Source: Streptomyces monomycini (lineage in GTDB: Bacteria > Actinomycetota > Actinomycetes > Streptomycetales > Streptomycetaceae). From it: a stretch of 64,000 nt of DNA. Within the stretch, counting starts at the first letter, position 1; each line of letters starts with the position of its first letter. This document shows, in pieces, positions 41,242 through 52,500 of this stretch. The notes beneath the pieces were generated by a model. It had not been told where the DNA came from. It saw only the letters and a list, made by a program, of their open reading frames with translations, and searched no databases. Both the position numbers and the translations under genes were made by a program. The stretch is from assembly GCF_022271435.1 (NCBI RefSeq), contig NZ_JAFIQY010000007.1, positions 62,001-126,000 of the forward strand, given 5' to 3'.

Positions 41242-41325
41242 GTCAACTCCTCTGGGACGCTGGATGTCTGGAAGCCAGTTCACCAACCGGGCGGTTACCG
41301 CGGCGGAACATCGGGTGTTAGGCGT

Positions 41326-41361
41326 CTGTAACCCCCGACCAGCCCTTACGCCGCTGTAACC
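41326..41361. promoter_or_regulatory. Direct repeats in the divergent two-component promoter region
   Basis: CTGTAACC occurs at 41326-41333 and 41354-41361. A near-inverted copy, GGTTACCG, lies at 41293-41300. Repeats like these are typical binding sites of OmpR-family regulators, so the response regulator may control both divergent genes. Confidence 0.4.
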
Positions 41362-41411
41362 GCCCACCGCGCAAGATCACGGACAACGGTGCCGAACCGA
41401 CGGTGGGGGCC

Positions 41412-42065
41412 ATGCGGATTCTGGTGGTGGAGGATCATCGCGATCTCGCGGAGACGCTGGCCGCGGGCCTGCGCCGGGAGGGAATGGCGGTCGACGTCGT
41501 CCTGGACGGCACGGCCGCGCTGGAGCGCACCGCGGTCAACCGGTACGAGGTCGTGGTCCTGGACCGCGACCTGCCCGGCCTGCACGGCGACGAGGTGTGC
41601 CAGACGCTGATCACCGAGGGCTATCCGGCGCGGGTGCTGATGCTGACCGCCGCCGCCACGATCGAGGACCGGGTCGAGGGCCTGACCAGCGGCGCCGACG
41701 ACTATCTGCCCAAGCCGTTCGCCTTCGCCGAACTGGTCGCCCGTATCCGGGCCCTGAGCCGCCGCAGCCAGCCCGCGCTGCCCCCGGTCCTGTGCCACGC
41801 CGACCTTAAGCTGGACCCGGGCAAGCGCACCGCGCAGCGCGCGGGCACCCAGCTCGACCTCAGCCCCAAGGAGTTCGCGGTGCTCGAACTGCTGCTGGCG
41901 GCCGGCGGGCGGGTGGTCTCCGCCGAGGAACTGCTGGAACGGGCCTGGGACGAGGCCGCCGACCCGTTCACCAACACGGTCAAGGTGACGGTGAGCCGGC
42001 TGCGGCGCAAGCTGGGCGACCCGCCGCTCATCGAGACCGTCGCCCAGGCCGGCTACCGGATCTGA
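41412..42065 (+). CDS. OmpR/PhoB-type response regulator
   Basis: A 217-residue protein beginning MRILVVEDHRDLAE. The receiver domain has the acidic pair E-D, the phospho-acceptor Asp in V-V-V-L-D-R-D-L-P-G near 50, T of L-M-L-T-A-A and K of L-P-K-P-F. The C-terminal winged helix has L-D-L-S-P-K-E-F-A-V-L-E-L-L-L and V-K-V-T-V-S-R-L-R-R-K-L. The in-frame GTG at 41403 is less likely. The kinase gene follows 13 bp after its stop. The pair directly precedes the NRPS genes. Confidence 0.93.
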   Translation: MRILVVEDHRDLAETLAAGLRREGMAVDVVLDGTAALERTAVNRYEVVVLDRDLPGLHGDEVCQTLITEGYPARVLMLTAAATIEDRVEGLTSGADDYLPKPFAFAELVARIRALSRRSQPALPPVLCHADLKLDPGKRTAQRAGTQLDLSPKEFAVLELLLAAGGRVVSAEELLERAWDEAADPFTNTVKVTVSRLRRKLGDPPLIETVAQAGYRI

Positions 42066-42078
42066 GGGGAGGCCGGTG

Positions 42079-43404
42079 ATGCGCCGCACACTCCGCCCGG
42101 GCCGCCGCCCGTCCGGGGGCCGCCCGTCCGGCGGTTCCGCGCCCGAGGCCGCTGCGTCCGGCCGTCCAGCGCCACCCGGCCGTCCCGCCTTCAGCCGCGC
42201 CTCCGGCCGTCCCGCCCCCGGCCGTCCCGCCTCCGGCCCCCTGGCCAAGGTGCGCTGGACCATCCGGCTCCGGCTCACCCTCCTCTACGGGGCGCTCTTC
42301 CTGGTCACCGGCGTGCTGCTGCTCACCGTCGTCTACCTGCTGGTGGCCGGGCGGCCGCCGTGGGCCGGCGTCGAACCGCCCGCTCCGCCGGCCGCCTCCG
42401 TGACACCCAGCGGCCTCGGCCTCGGCGCCGACGTACCGGCCCCGACGGTGGACCTGGAACAGCAGCTGAACCAGCAGCGCAGCGACTACCTGCAAAAACT
42501 CCTCACCTCCTCCGGGATCGCGCTGGCGCTGCTGACCCTCCTGTCGGTGTGGCTGGGCTGGCTGATGGCGGGCCGGGCGCTGCGGCCGCTGCGGACCATG
42601 GCGGACACCGCGAAGGAGATCTCGGCCAACGACCTGCACCGGCGGCTCGGCGCGCCCGGCCCGTCCGACGAGATCAAGGACCTGGCCGACACGTTCGACG
42701 CGCTGCTCGACCATCTGGAGGGCGCCTTCGAGGCGCAGCGCAGGTTCGTCGCCAACGCCTCCCACGAGCTGCGCACCCCGCTCACCTTCGAACGCAGCCT
42801 GCTGGAGATCACCCTCGCCGACCCGGACGCGAGCACCGCCGAACTGCGGGAGACGTGCGTCCGCGTGCTGGGCAGCAACGCCCGGCAGGAGAAGCTGATC
42901 GAGGCGCTGCTGACGCTGGCCCGCAGCCAGCGCGGCCTGGACCGGCGGGTGCCGGTGGACCTGGCGGCGCTGGCCGCCGACCACCTGGACCGGCCGCGGG
43001 ACGCCGACGGCCCGTCCGGTGTGCGGATCGGCAGCGAACTGGCGCCCGCCGCCGTGCTGGGCGACCCGCCGCTGGTCGAGCGGCTGATCATCAACCTGGT
43101 CGACAACGCGGTCCGGCACAACGTGCCCGACGGCCAGGTCCGGGTGCGGACGGGCCTGCGCGAGGGCCGGCCGGCGCTGAGCGTCCGCAACACCGGGCCC
43201 GAAGTCCTCCCGTCCCAGGTCGAACTGATATTCCAGCCGTTCCAGCGGCTGCGCGCGACCCGCCTCGGCGGCCACGACGGCCAGGGCATCGGCCTGTCGA
43301 TCGTCGCCGCCATCGCAGCCGCCCACGACGCGGATCTGCATGCCGAGGCGCTGCCGGAAGGCGGCCTCGAAATCCGCGTCGAATTCCCACCCGTCGCACA
43401 CTGA
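42079..43404 (+). CDS. Sensor histidine kinase
   Basis: A 441-residue kinase. The cytoplasmic N-terminus is a 55-residue G-R-P-A/S-rich repeat region, which is unusual. Two membrane segments (about 68-90 and 140-165) flank a 45-residue extracellular loop, too small for a large ligand domain. HAMP is followed by H-box [14 protein letters not shown] near 225. The ATPase domain has N-box [12 protein letters not shown], and [17 protein letters not shown] stands 6 bp before the ATG at 42079. It should phosphorylate the upstream response regulator. The short loop suggests sensing of membrane or cell-envelope state. Confidence 0.92.
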   Translation: MRRTLRPGRRPSGGRPSGGSAPEAAASGRPAPPGRPAFSRASGRPAPGRPASGPLAKVRWTIRLRLTLLYGALFLVTGVLLLTVVYLLVAGRPPWAGVEPPAPPAASVTPSGLGLGADVPAPTVDLEQQLNQQRSDYLQKLLTSSGIALALLTLLSVWLGWLMAGRALRPLRTMADTAKEISANDLHRRLGAPGPSDEIKDLADTFDALLDHLEGAFEAQRRFVANASHELRTPLTFERSLLEITLADPDASTAELRETCVRVLGSNARQEKLIEALLTLARSQRGLDRRVPVDLAALAADHLDRPRDADGPSGVRIGSELAPAAVLGDPPLVERLIINLVDNAVRHNVPDGQVRVRTGLREGRPALSVRNTGPEVLPSQVELIFQPFQRLRATRLGGHDGQGIGLSIVAAIAAAHDADLHAEALPEGGLEIRVEFPPVAH

Positions 43405-43419
43405 CGCCGCTGGGAATTC
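43381..43419 (+). terminator. Inverted repeat at the end of the kinase gene
   Basis: GAATTCCCA and TGGGAATTC form a perfect 9-bp stem across the kinase stop codon with a 21-base loop. It could end the two-component transcript before the NRPS promoter. Confidence 0.35.
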
Positions 43420-43426
43420 CCCTTCT

Positions 43427-43487
43427 TCTGGACGTCAATATTCCGCTGTCTGGACACTGCGCGGGTCCGGCGCGTTACGGGTATGTT
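43427..43487 (+). promoter_or_regulatory. Candidate NRPS promoter region with direct repeats
   Basis: TCTGGAC occurs at 43427-43433 and 43449-43455, spaced 22 bp (two helical turns). TATGTT at 43482-43487 could be the -10. Direct repeats at this spacing suit an OmpR-type activator such as the one encoded upstream. No convincing -35 was found, which also suggests activator dependence. Confidence 0.35.
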
Positions 43488-43564
43488 CGCCGCAAGAGCT
43501 GCCGCCGCGCGCCCCGGATAACGGTGTGGCGCGCGGCGTTGCAATTCACCGGGGGGAGCTCGGC

Positions 43565-46500
43565 GTGCGCACAAACGGGAATAACCGCGGTGACCGGACG
43601 GAACCGACGGGGATTCCGTTGTCGTTCGGTCAGCAGCGGATGTGGTTCGTCAACCGGCTGGAGAACGCGGGCGCCGCGTACACGATGGCCCTGGCGGTCC
43701 GGCTCGTCGGCAGGCTGCACAAGGCGGCGCTGGAGGCAGCGTGGGCCGACGTCGTCGGGCGCCACGAGGCACTGCGTACGGTCTTCGCCGAGGCGGACGG
43801 GGAGACCTGGCAGCAGGTGCGGGACGAGCCGCCGGCCGGACTCGGTGACCGAGGCGTCACCGAGGAGGAACTGGCGGCGGTCCTCGCCGCCGAAGCGGGC
43901 CGGGAGTTCGACCTGCGGGCCGAACCACCGTGCCGGGCGACGCTGTACGCCCTCTCCCCGCGCGAGCACGTACTGCTGCTGGTCGTGCACCACATCGCCG
44001 TGGACGGCCGGTCCCTGGAGGTGCTGGCCCGGGATCTGTCACGCGCCTACGCCGCCCGGTCGCAGGGCCGGACGCCGGACTGGCCGCCCTTGCCCGTCGC
44101 GTACACCGACTTCGCCCGGCGACAGCAGGAACTGCTCGGTGCCGAGCAGGACCCGGAGAGCGTGTACGGGCGGCAGCTCGCCCACTGGCGCCAGGCCCTG
44201 GCGGGCCTGCCCGCCCAGCTGGACCTGCCCTGCGACCGGCCGCGTCCCGCCGAACCCCGGCACGAGGGGAGTTCGGTGCCGGTCCGCATCCCGCCGGACA
44301 CCCACCGGGCCCTGCTGAAGATCGCGGACGACTGCGACGCCACCCCGCTCACGGTCGTGCGGGCCGCGCTCGCCGTCCTGCTCTCGCGCCTGGGCGCGGG
44401 GGACGACATCCCCATCGGCTCCCCGGTCGACGGACGGACCGACCCGACGCTCCGGGACCTGGTCGGCTTCGTGGCCAACACCCTGGTCCTGCGCACGGAC
44501 CTCTCCGGAGACCCCGCCTTCACCGACCTGGTGCGGCGGGTCCGCGCCACCGGCCGCGCCGCCGAGGCCCACCAGGACCTGCCCTTCGAACACCTCGTCG
44601 GCGTGCTCAACCCGGACCGCTCGCTGGCCCGCCACCCGCTCTTCCAGGTGCTGCTGGTGATGGAGGACTCGCCCGGCTCGGCCTGGGACCTGCCCGGCCT
44701 GACCGCCGTACCGGAGCGGGTCGGTATCGAGGCGGCGCGCGACGATCTGACGTTCGGCCTCTTCGACCTCTACCTCAGCCTGACCGAACGCCACGACGCG
44801 GACGGCCGGCCCGACGGCATCGACGGCGGGCTCTGGCACAACGCGGAACTCTTCGACCGGGAGACGGCCGCCCTGCTGGCCGCCCGGCTCACCGCGGTCC
44901 TCGCCCAGGTCACCGCGGACCCGGCGCTGCGGGTGAGCGAGACCGGCGTCCTGCTCGACGGTGAGGAAGCGCGGCTGCTCACCGAGGTGAACACCGGCCG
45001 GGCGGCCGCCCCCGACACGACCGTCCCCGCACGCTTCACGGAGATCGCCGCCCGCTTCCCGGACGCGGCCGCGGTCGTCTCGGACGCGGACACCCTCACG
45101 TACGCGGAACTCGACGCGCGGGCGAACCGGTTCGCCCGGTACCTGCACGCCGGGGGAGTGGCTCCGGGCCACCGCGTCGGCGTCGTGCTGCCCCGTTCCG
45201 CCGGGCTGGTCGTCGCCCTGCTGGGCATCGCCAAGGCCGGTGCGCTGGCCGTACCGGTGGACCCGTCCTACCCGGCCGAGCGGGTGCGGTACCTGCTGGA
45301 GGATTCCGCCCCCACGCTGGTCGTGAGCGGGGACGAGGCGCTGCGGGAAGCCTTCCTGCGGGACTTCTCGGCCGCACCGCTCCCGGTACGGATCTCGCCG
45401 GAGTCGGGCCTGTACGTGATGTACACCTCCGGTTCGACGGGCACGCCCAAGGGCGTCACGGCCACCCACGGCAACGTCGCGGCACTCGCCCTGGACACGT
45501 GCTGGGACGACATCGGCTCCGGGCGTGTCCTCTTCCACGCCCCGCACGCCTTCGACGCTTCGACGTTCGAACTGTGGGTGCCGTTGCTCAACGGCGGGTG
45601 CGTCGTGGTGGCACCGGAGGCGGAGCTGACCGGGAGCGCCCTGGCCCGGCTGACCGCCGCCCACGCGCTGACGGCCGTCCATGTCACGGCCGGACTGTTC
45701 CGGCTGCTGGCCCAGGAGACGCCCGACTGCTTCAGGGGCCTCCGGCACGTCCTGACCGGCGGCGACGTGGTCCCCGCCGAATCCGTCGCCCGCGTCACCG
45801 AAGCGTGCCCGGACGCCACGCTGCACCACCTGTACGGACCCACGGAAATCACCCTGTGCGCCACCACGTACACCGTCCCGCCGGGAGCGAAGGCACCGGT
45901 GGTGCTCCCGATCGGCGGACCGCGCGACGGCGTACGGGTCTTCGTCCTGGACCGGGCCCTGCGCCCGGTACCGCCCGGCGTCGCCGGTGAGCTGTACGTC
46001 GCGGGGCGGGGCGTGGCCCCCGGTTACCTGAACCGCCCCGCGCGCACCGCGGAACGTTTCGTCGCCTGCCCGTACGGCGGCGGGCGGATGTACCGCACCG
46101 GCGACCTCGTGCGCTGGGACCGCCACGGCCGTCTGGTCTTCCTGCGCCGCGCCGACGACCAGGTGAAGGTCCGGGGCTTCCGGATCGAGCCGGGCGAGGT
46201 CGAGGCCGTCCTCGGCCGGGCACCGGGCGTGGAGCAGGCCGCCGTCGTCGTCCGCGAGGACCGGCCCGGTGACAAGCGGTTGGTCGCGTACGTCGTCGGG
46301 AAGGCGGACGGCGTACGGGACTTCGCCGCCGGGCACCTGCCGGACCACATGGTTCCCGGCACCGTCGTCCCCCTGGACGCGCTGCCGCTGACGGCCAACG
46401 GCAAGGTCGACCGGGCCGCGCTGCCCGCCCCCGACCGCGCGAAGGCCGTCTCGGACCGGCCGCCCCGCACCCCGCAGGAACAGACCCTGTGCCGGCTCTT

Positions 46501-49500
46501 CGCCGAAATCCTGGGCCTGGACCGGGTCGGGATCGACGACCGGTTCTTCGACCTGGGCGGCGACTCCCTGCTGGCCATGCGCCTGACCAGCAGGGCCCGC
46601 ACCGCCCTGGGCGTCGAGATCCCCCTCGCCGTGCTGTTCGAGACGCCTACGGTCGCGGGGCTGGCCGGGCTGCTCGACGAACTGGGCACCGGCCGTCCCC
46701 GCGTGGTCGCGGAACGGCGGCCGGAGATCCTGCCACTGTCGTTCGGGCAGCAGCGCATGTGGTTCGCGAACCGGCTGGAGAACACCGGCGCCTACAACAT
46801 GGCCATGGCCGTCCGGCTGACCGGCAGCCTGGACCTGCCCGCGCTCCGCGCCGCCTGGGCGGACGTGATCGCGCGCCACGAGCCGCTGCGTACGGTCTTC
46901 CCGGAGCGGGACGGCGTACCGCACCAGCTGGTGCTGGACGGTGGCCGACCGGAGGACGCCCCGGAGCTGCCGGTCGTCTCCGCCGACGAGGAATCGCTCG
47001 ACGCCGTACTGACCGAGCACATCGGCCGCCGCTTCACCCTCGACACGGCACCGCCCCGGCGGGCCACCCTGTTCGCCCTGTCCGCCGACGCCCACGTACT
47101 CCTGGTGGTCGTGCACCACATCGCCGCCGACGGCTGGTCGATGGGCGTCCTGGCCCGCGACCTGTCGACGGCGTACACGGCGCGAAGCGCGGGTCGCGCG
47201 CCCGGCTGGGCGCCCCTGCCCGTCCAGTACGCCGACTTCACCCTCTGGCAGCACGCGCTCCTCGACAGCGCCGACGGCCTGCTCGACACCCAGCTCGCCC
47301 ACTGGACCGAGGCACTGGCCGGCCTGCCGGACCACATCGAACTGCCCACCGACCGGCCGCGCCCGGCCACGGCGAGCCACCGCGGCGCCGTGCTGCCGTT
47401 CACCGTCGACGCCCGGACGCACCAGCGGCTCGGCGCCGTCGCCCGCGCGTGCGACACCACCCTGTTCACCGTCGCGCAGGCCGCGGTCGTCCTGCTGCTG
47501 TCCCGGCTCGGCGCGGGCGAGGACATCCCGCTCGGCACCCCCGTCACGGACCGCGCCGACGAGTCCCTGGACGGCGTCGTCGGGTTCTTCCTCAACACTC
47601 TGGTGCTGCGCACCGACGCCGGGGGCGATCCGACCTTCACCGAACTGGTGGCGCGTGCCCGGGACGCCGACCTCGCCGCCTACGCCCACCAGGACCTCCC
47701 GTTCGAACACCTCGTGGAGGCGCTGAAGCCCGCCCGTTCGACCGCCCGGCACCCGCTGTTCCAGGTGCTGCTGGTGCTGGAGGACGAGCTGCACCCCGCG
47801 TGGGACCTGCCCGGCCTCGGCACGGAACCGGTCCCGGTGCCCCCGGCCACGGTCGAGTTCGACCTGGTCTTCGGCCTGGGGGAGCGGCCCGGCGGCTCCG
47901 GCCTCGACGGCTACCTGGAGTTCGCCACCGACCTCTTCGACCCGGACGGCGCGCAGAGTTTGGTCACCCGGCTGCTCGCGGTGCTCGACCAGGTGGCCGG
48001 CGACCCGGAGCTGCGGGTCGGCGAGGTCGAACTGCTGGCCCCCGAGGAGCGGCGGCGGCTCGTCACCGGCGTCAACGTCGGTGCGGCGGACACCGGAGCC
48101 CGTACGGTCCTCGGCCAGTTCGACGCCACCGTGCTGCGGTCCCGCGCCGACACCGCCGTGACGGCGGGCGCCACGTCGCTGACGTACGGCGAACTGGACG
48201 CGCGGGCCAACCGGTTCGCCCGGTACCTGCGCTCCAGGGGCGTGGCCTCCGGTGACCGGGTGGGTGTGGCGCTTGCGCGGTCGGTGGAGTTGGTGGTTGT
48301 CCTGCTGGGTGTGGCGAAGGCGGGGGCTGTTTTCGTGCCGGTGGATCTGGCGTATCCGGCGGAGCGGGTGGGGTGGTTGCTGGCGGACGCGGGTCCGGTG
48401 CTGGTGGTGGGGGAGGCGGAGGTGCGCGAGGCGGCGCTCGGCGGTTTCCCGGCCGCTGCGTTGCCGGTGGAGGTGTCTTCGGAGTCGGCGCTGTACGTGA
48501 TGTACACCTCCGGATCGACAGGTGTGCCCAAGGGTGTGGTCGCGACGCACGGGGGTGTGGCGGGGCTGGCGCTGGACTCCTGCTGGGGTGACATCGGGAC
48601 GACGGGGCGCGTCCTGTTCCATGCGCCGTACGCCTTCGACGCTTCGACGTTCGAGCTGTGGGTGCCGTTGCTGAACGGTGGGTGCGTGGTGGTGGCGCCA
48701 GAAGTGGACCTGGACGGCGGGACCTTGTCCCGTCTGGTCGGTGAGCACGCGCTGACGGCCGTCCACGTGACCGCGGGGCTGTTCCGGGTGCTGGCGCAGG
48801 AGACTCCGGAGTGCTTCACCGGCCTCCGGCACGTCCTGACCGGCGGCGACGTGGTGCCTGCCGAAGCCGTCGCCCGAGTGGCCGAGGCGTGCCCCGGCAC
48901 CGAGATCCGCCACCTGTACGGGCCGACCGAGACCACCCTGTGCGCCACCACGTACGTCATCGAGCCAGGTGAGAAGGTGCCACCGGTGCTGCCGATCGGC
49001 GCGCCCCGGGACGGCCTGCGGGTGTTCGTTCTGGACGGCTTTCTGCGGCCGGTGCCGGTGGGGGTTGTCGGGGAGCTGTACGTGGCCGGGCGGGGTGTCG
49101 CGCGGGGGTACCTCGGCCGGGCGGCGCTGACCGCCGAGCGGTTCGTGGCGTGCCCGTACGGCGGTGGGCGGATGTACCGGACGGGCGACCTGGTGCGCTG
49201 GGGCCGGGACGGCAACCTCGTCTTCCTGGGCCGGGCCGACGACCAGGTGAAGATCCGCGGCTTCCGCATCGAACCGGCCGAGGTCGAGGCCGTCCTCGGG
49301 CAGTGCCCGGGCGTGGACCAGGCCGCCGTCGTCGTCCGGGAGGACCGGCCCGGCGACAAGCGCCTCGTCGCCTACGTCGTCGGGGACGCTTCGAACATCC
49401 GGGAGTTCGCGGCCGAGCGGCTGCCGGACCACATGATCCCGTCGGCCACGGTCGTCCTGGACGCGCTGCCGCTGACGGCCAACGGAAAGGTCGACCGGGC

Positions 49501-52500
49501 GCTGCTGCCCGCCCCCGACTACGCCACGGCGGAGTCGTCGGCCCGCGCTCCCCGTACCCCGCAGGAGCAGATCCTGTGCCGGCTGTTCGCCGAGGTGCTG
49601 GGGCTGGACGCGGCCCGGGTCGGCATCGACGACGGGTTCTTCGACCTCGGCGGGGACTCGCTGCTCGCGACGCGGCTGGCGAGCCGGGTCAAGGGTGCGC
49701 TGGGGGCGGAGATCCCGGTACGGGCGCTGTTCGAGGCGCCCACGGTCGCCGGGCTGTCCGGGCGGCTGGACGAGTTCGAGGCCGTGCGGCCCGTACTCGT
49801 ACCGGTGGACCGGCCCGATCCGCTGCCGCTGTCGTTCGGGCAGCAGCGGATGTGGTTCCTGCACAGCCTCGAAGGACCGAGCGCGACCAACAACATCCCG
49901 CTCGCCGTCCGGCTGACGGGAGAGCTGGACGTCACGGCGCTGGAGGCGGCCTGGGCCGACGTCGTGGCCCGGCACGAGACGCTGCGCACCCGCTACCCCG
50001 CGCACGGCGACAGCGCGCGGCAGGACATCGTGGCCGCCGCCGAGGTGCCCGTACACCTCGCCACCGTCCGGATCGGTGCGGACGACGTGGAACGGGCGCT
50101 GGCCGCCGGTGTCGAGCAGGGCTTCCACATCGAGCACGAACTGCCGTGGCGCGTGACCCTGTTCGAGGTGCCGCCCACTGATCACGTCCTGCTGATCGTG
50201 GTGCACCACATCGCCGCCGACGGCTGGTCCATGGGCGTCCTGGCCGACGACCTGGCGACCGCCTACGCCGCACGGGCCGCGGGCCGCGCGCCCGGCTGGG
50301 CACCGCCGGCCGTCCAGTACGCCGACTTCACCGTCTGGCAGCGCGACCTGCTCACCCAGGACACCCCGGACGGCCTGTTCGGCAGGCAGTCCGCGTTCTG
50401 GTCCGAGGCCCTGGCGGGCCTGCCCGAACACCTGAAGCTGCCGTTCGACCGGCCCCGACCGCCGGTGGCGACCCACCGGGGAGCGTTCCTGCCCTTCACG
50501 GTGGACGCCACGGCGCACCGGCGCCTGACGGAGATCGCGCGCGAGTGCGACGCGACGCTGTTCATGGTCGCGCAGGCCGCCGTCGCGGTGCTGCTGTCCC
50601 GGCTCGGCGCCGGGGAGGACATCCCGCTCGGCACACCCGTCGCGGGCCGTACGGACGAGGCCGTGGACCACCTGGTCGGCAACTTCCTCAACACGCTGGT
50701 GCTGCGGACGGACATCGGCGGCAATCCCTCCTTCACCGAGCTGGTCGGCCGCGTACGGGAGACCGACCTCGCCGCCTACGCCCACCAGGACCTGCCCTTC
50801 GAGCACCTGGTGGAAGTGCTGAACCCGGTCCGCTCGCTGGCCAGGCACCCGCTCTTCCAGGTCGCCTTCGCCCTCCAGAACGCGCCCGAGACGCACTTCG
50901 ACGCCCCGGGGCTGGAGTCCCGGCCGGTACCGGTGCGGATGTCCACCTCGAAGTTCGACCTGTCCGTCCTGATGTGGGAACGCCGGGACTCCGACGGCGC
51001 CCCCGCGGGCCTGGACTGCTACCTGGAGTTCGCCACCGACCTGTTCGACCCCGCCACGGCGCAACGGCTGGTGGCCCGGCTGCTGCGGGTGCTCGACCAG
51101 GTCACCGCGGACCCCGCCGTACGGGCCGGTGCGGTGGACGTGCTCGGTGACGACGAGCGGACCCGGGTCACGGCGGCGGTGGCGCCACGCCGGGCGGACG
51201 CCCGGGACGCGACCGTGCCGCAGTGCTTCGAACGGGTCGTCGCCCGGCACGGCGACGCGGTGGCCGTGGAGTCCGCCGACGGCACGCTGACCTACCGGGA
51301 ACTGGACGCGCGGGCCGACCGCTGCGCCCAGTACCTGCTCGCGAAGGGCGTCACCGCCGGCGACCGGGTCGCCGTGCTGCTCGACCGCTCGGCGGAGCTG
51401 GTCGCCGTACTGCTCGGCATCGCCAAGACGGGCGCGACGGCCGTGCCCCTCGACACGGCGTACCCGGTCGAACGGGTGCGGTTCCTGCTGGAGGACGCCG
51501 AGCCCGTCCTGGTCATGACGCGCTCCGAAGTGCTGGAGGCACTGCGGTACTTCCCGGCCGCCCCGCCGGCCGCGCAGGTCGCGCCGGACTCCGGGCTGTA
51601 CGTGATGTACACCTCCGGCTCGACCGGGACGCCCAAGGGCGTCCTCGCGACGCACGCGAACGTCACCGCGCTCGCCCTCGACCCCTGCTGGCACGGCATC
51701 GGCAGCGGCCGGACGCTCTTCCACGCCCCGCACACCTTCGACGCGTCCACCCTGGAGCTGTGGGTGCCGCTGCTCAACGGCGGTCGCGTGGTCGTCGCGC
51801 CGCCGCTGGACCTGGACGGGGAGACGGTGACCCGGCTGGCCGACGCGCACGCGCTGACGGCCGTCCACGTCACCGCCGGGCTGTTCCGGGTGCTGGCGCA
51901 GGAGACGCCCGACTGCTTCAAGGGCCTCCAGCACGTCCTGACCGGCGGTGACGTGGTCCCTGCCGAAGCCGTCGCCCGCGTCACCGAAGCCTGCCCCGGC
52001 GTCGCCGTCCACCACCTGTACGGCCCGACCGAGACCACCCTGTGCGCCACCACCCACACCCTCGCCCCCGGCACGCAAGCACCCTCCGTCCTGCCGATCG
52101 GACGCCCGCGCGACGGCGTACGCGTCTTCGCCCTGGACCCGCTGCTGCGCCCGGTGCCCACGGACGTGGCGGGTGAGCTGTACGTCGCCGGGGAGGGTGT
52201 CGCGCGGGGCTACCTCGGGCGTGCGGCGCTGACGGCGGAGCGGTTCGTGGCGTGCCCCTACGGGGGTGGGCGGATGTACCGGACGGGCGACCTGGTGCGC
52301 TGGGACCGGGACGGCAGGCTCGTCTTCCTGGGCCGGGCCGACGACCAGGTGAAGGTACGGGGTTTCCGTATCGAGCCGGCCGAGATCGAAGCCGTCCTCG
52401 GGCAGTGCCCCGGCGTGGACCAGGCCGCCGTCGTCGTCCGGGAGGACCGGCCCGGCGACAAGCGCCTGGTCGCGTACGTCGTCGGGGAGGCGGACGGCGT

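Noticed and set aside
43405..43564. A possible small gene between the kinase and NRPS 1
   Set aside because: No start with a ribosome site gives a peptide other than NRPS 1 itself; the stretch looks like promoter and leader.
44039..52078. A 2,679-codon minus-strand frame across the NRPS gene
   Set aside because: Antisense frame produced by high GC at third codon positions. Its sequence repeats module by module exactly because the NRPS does, and it shows no recognisable fold.
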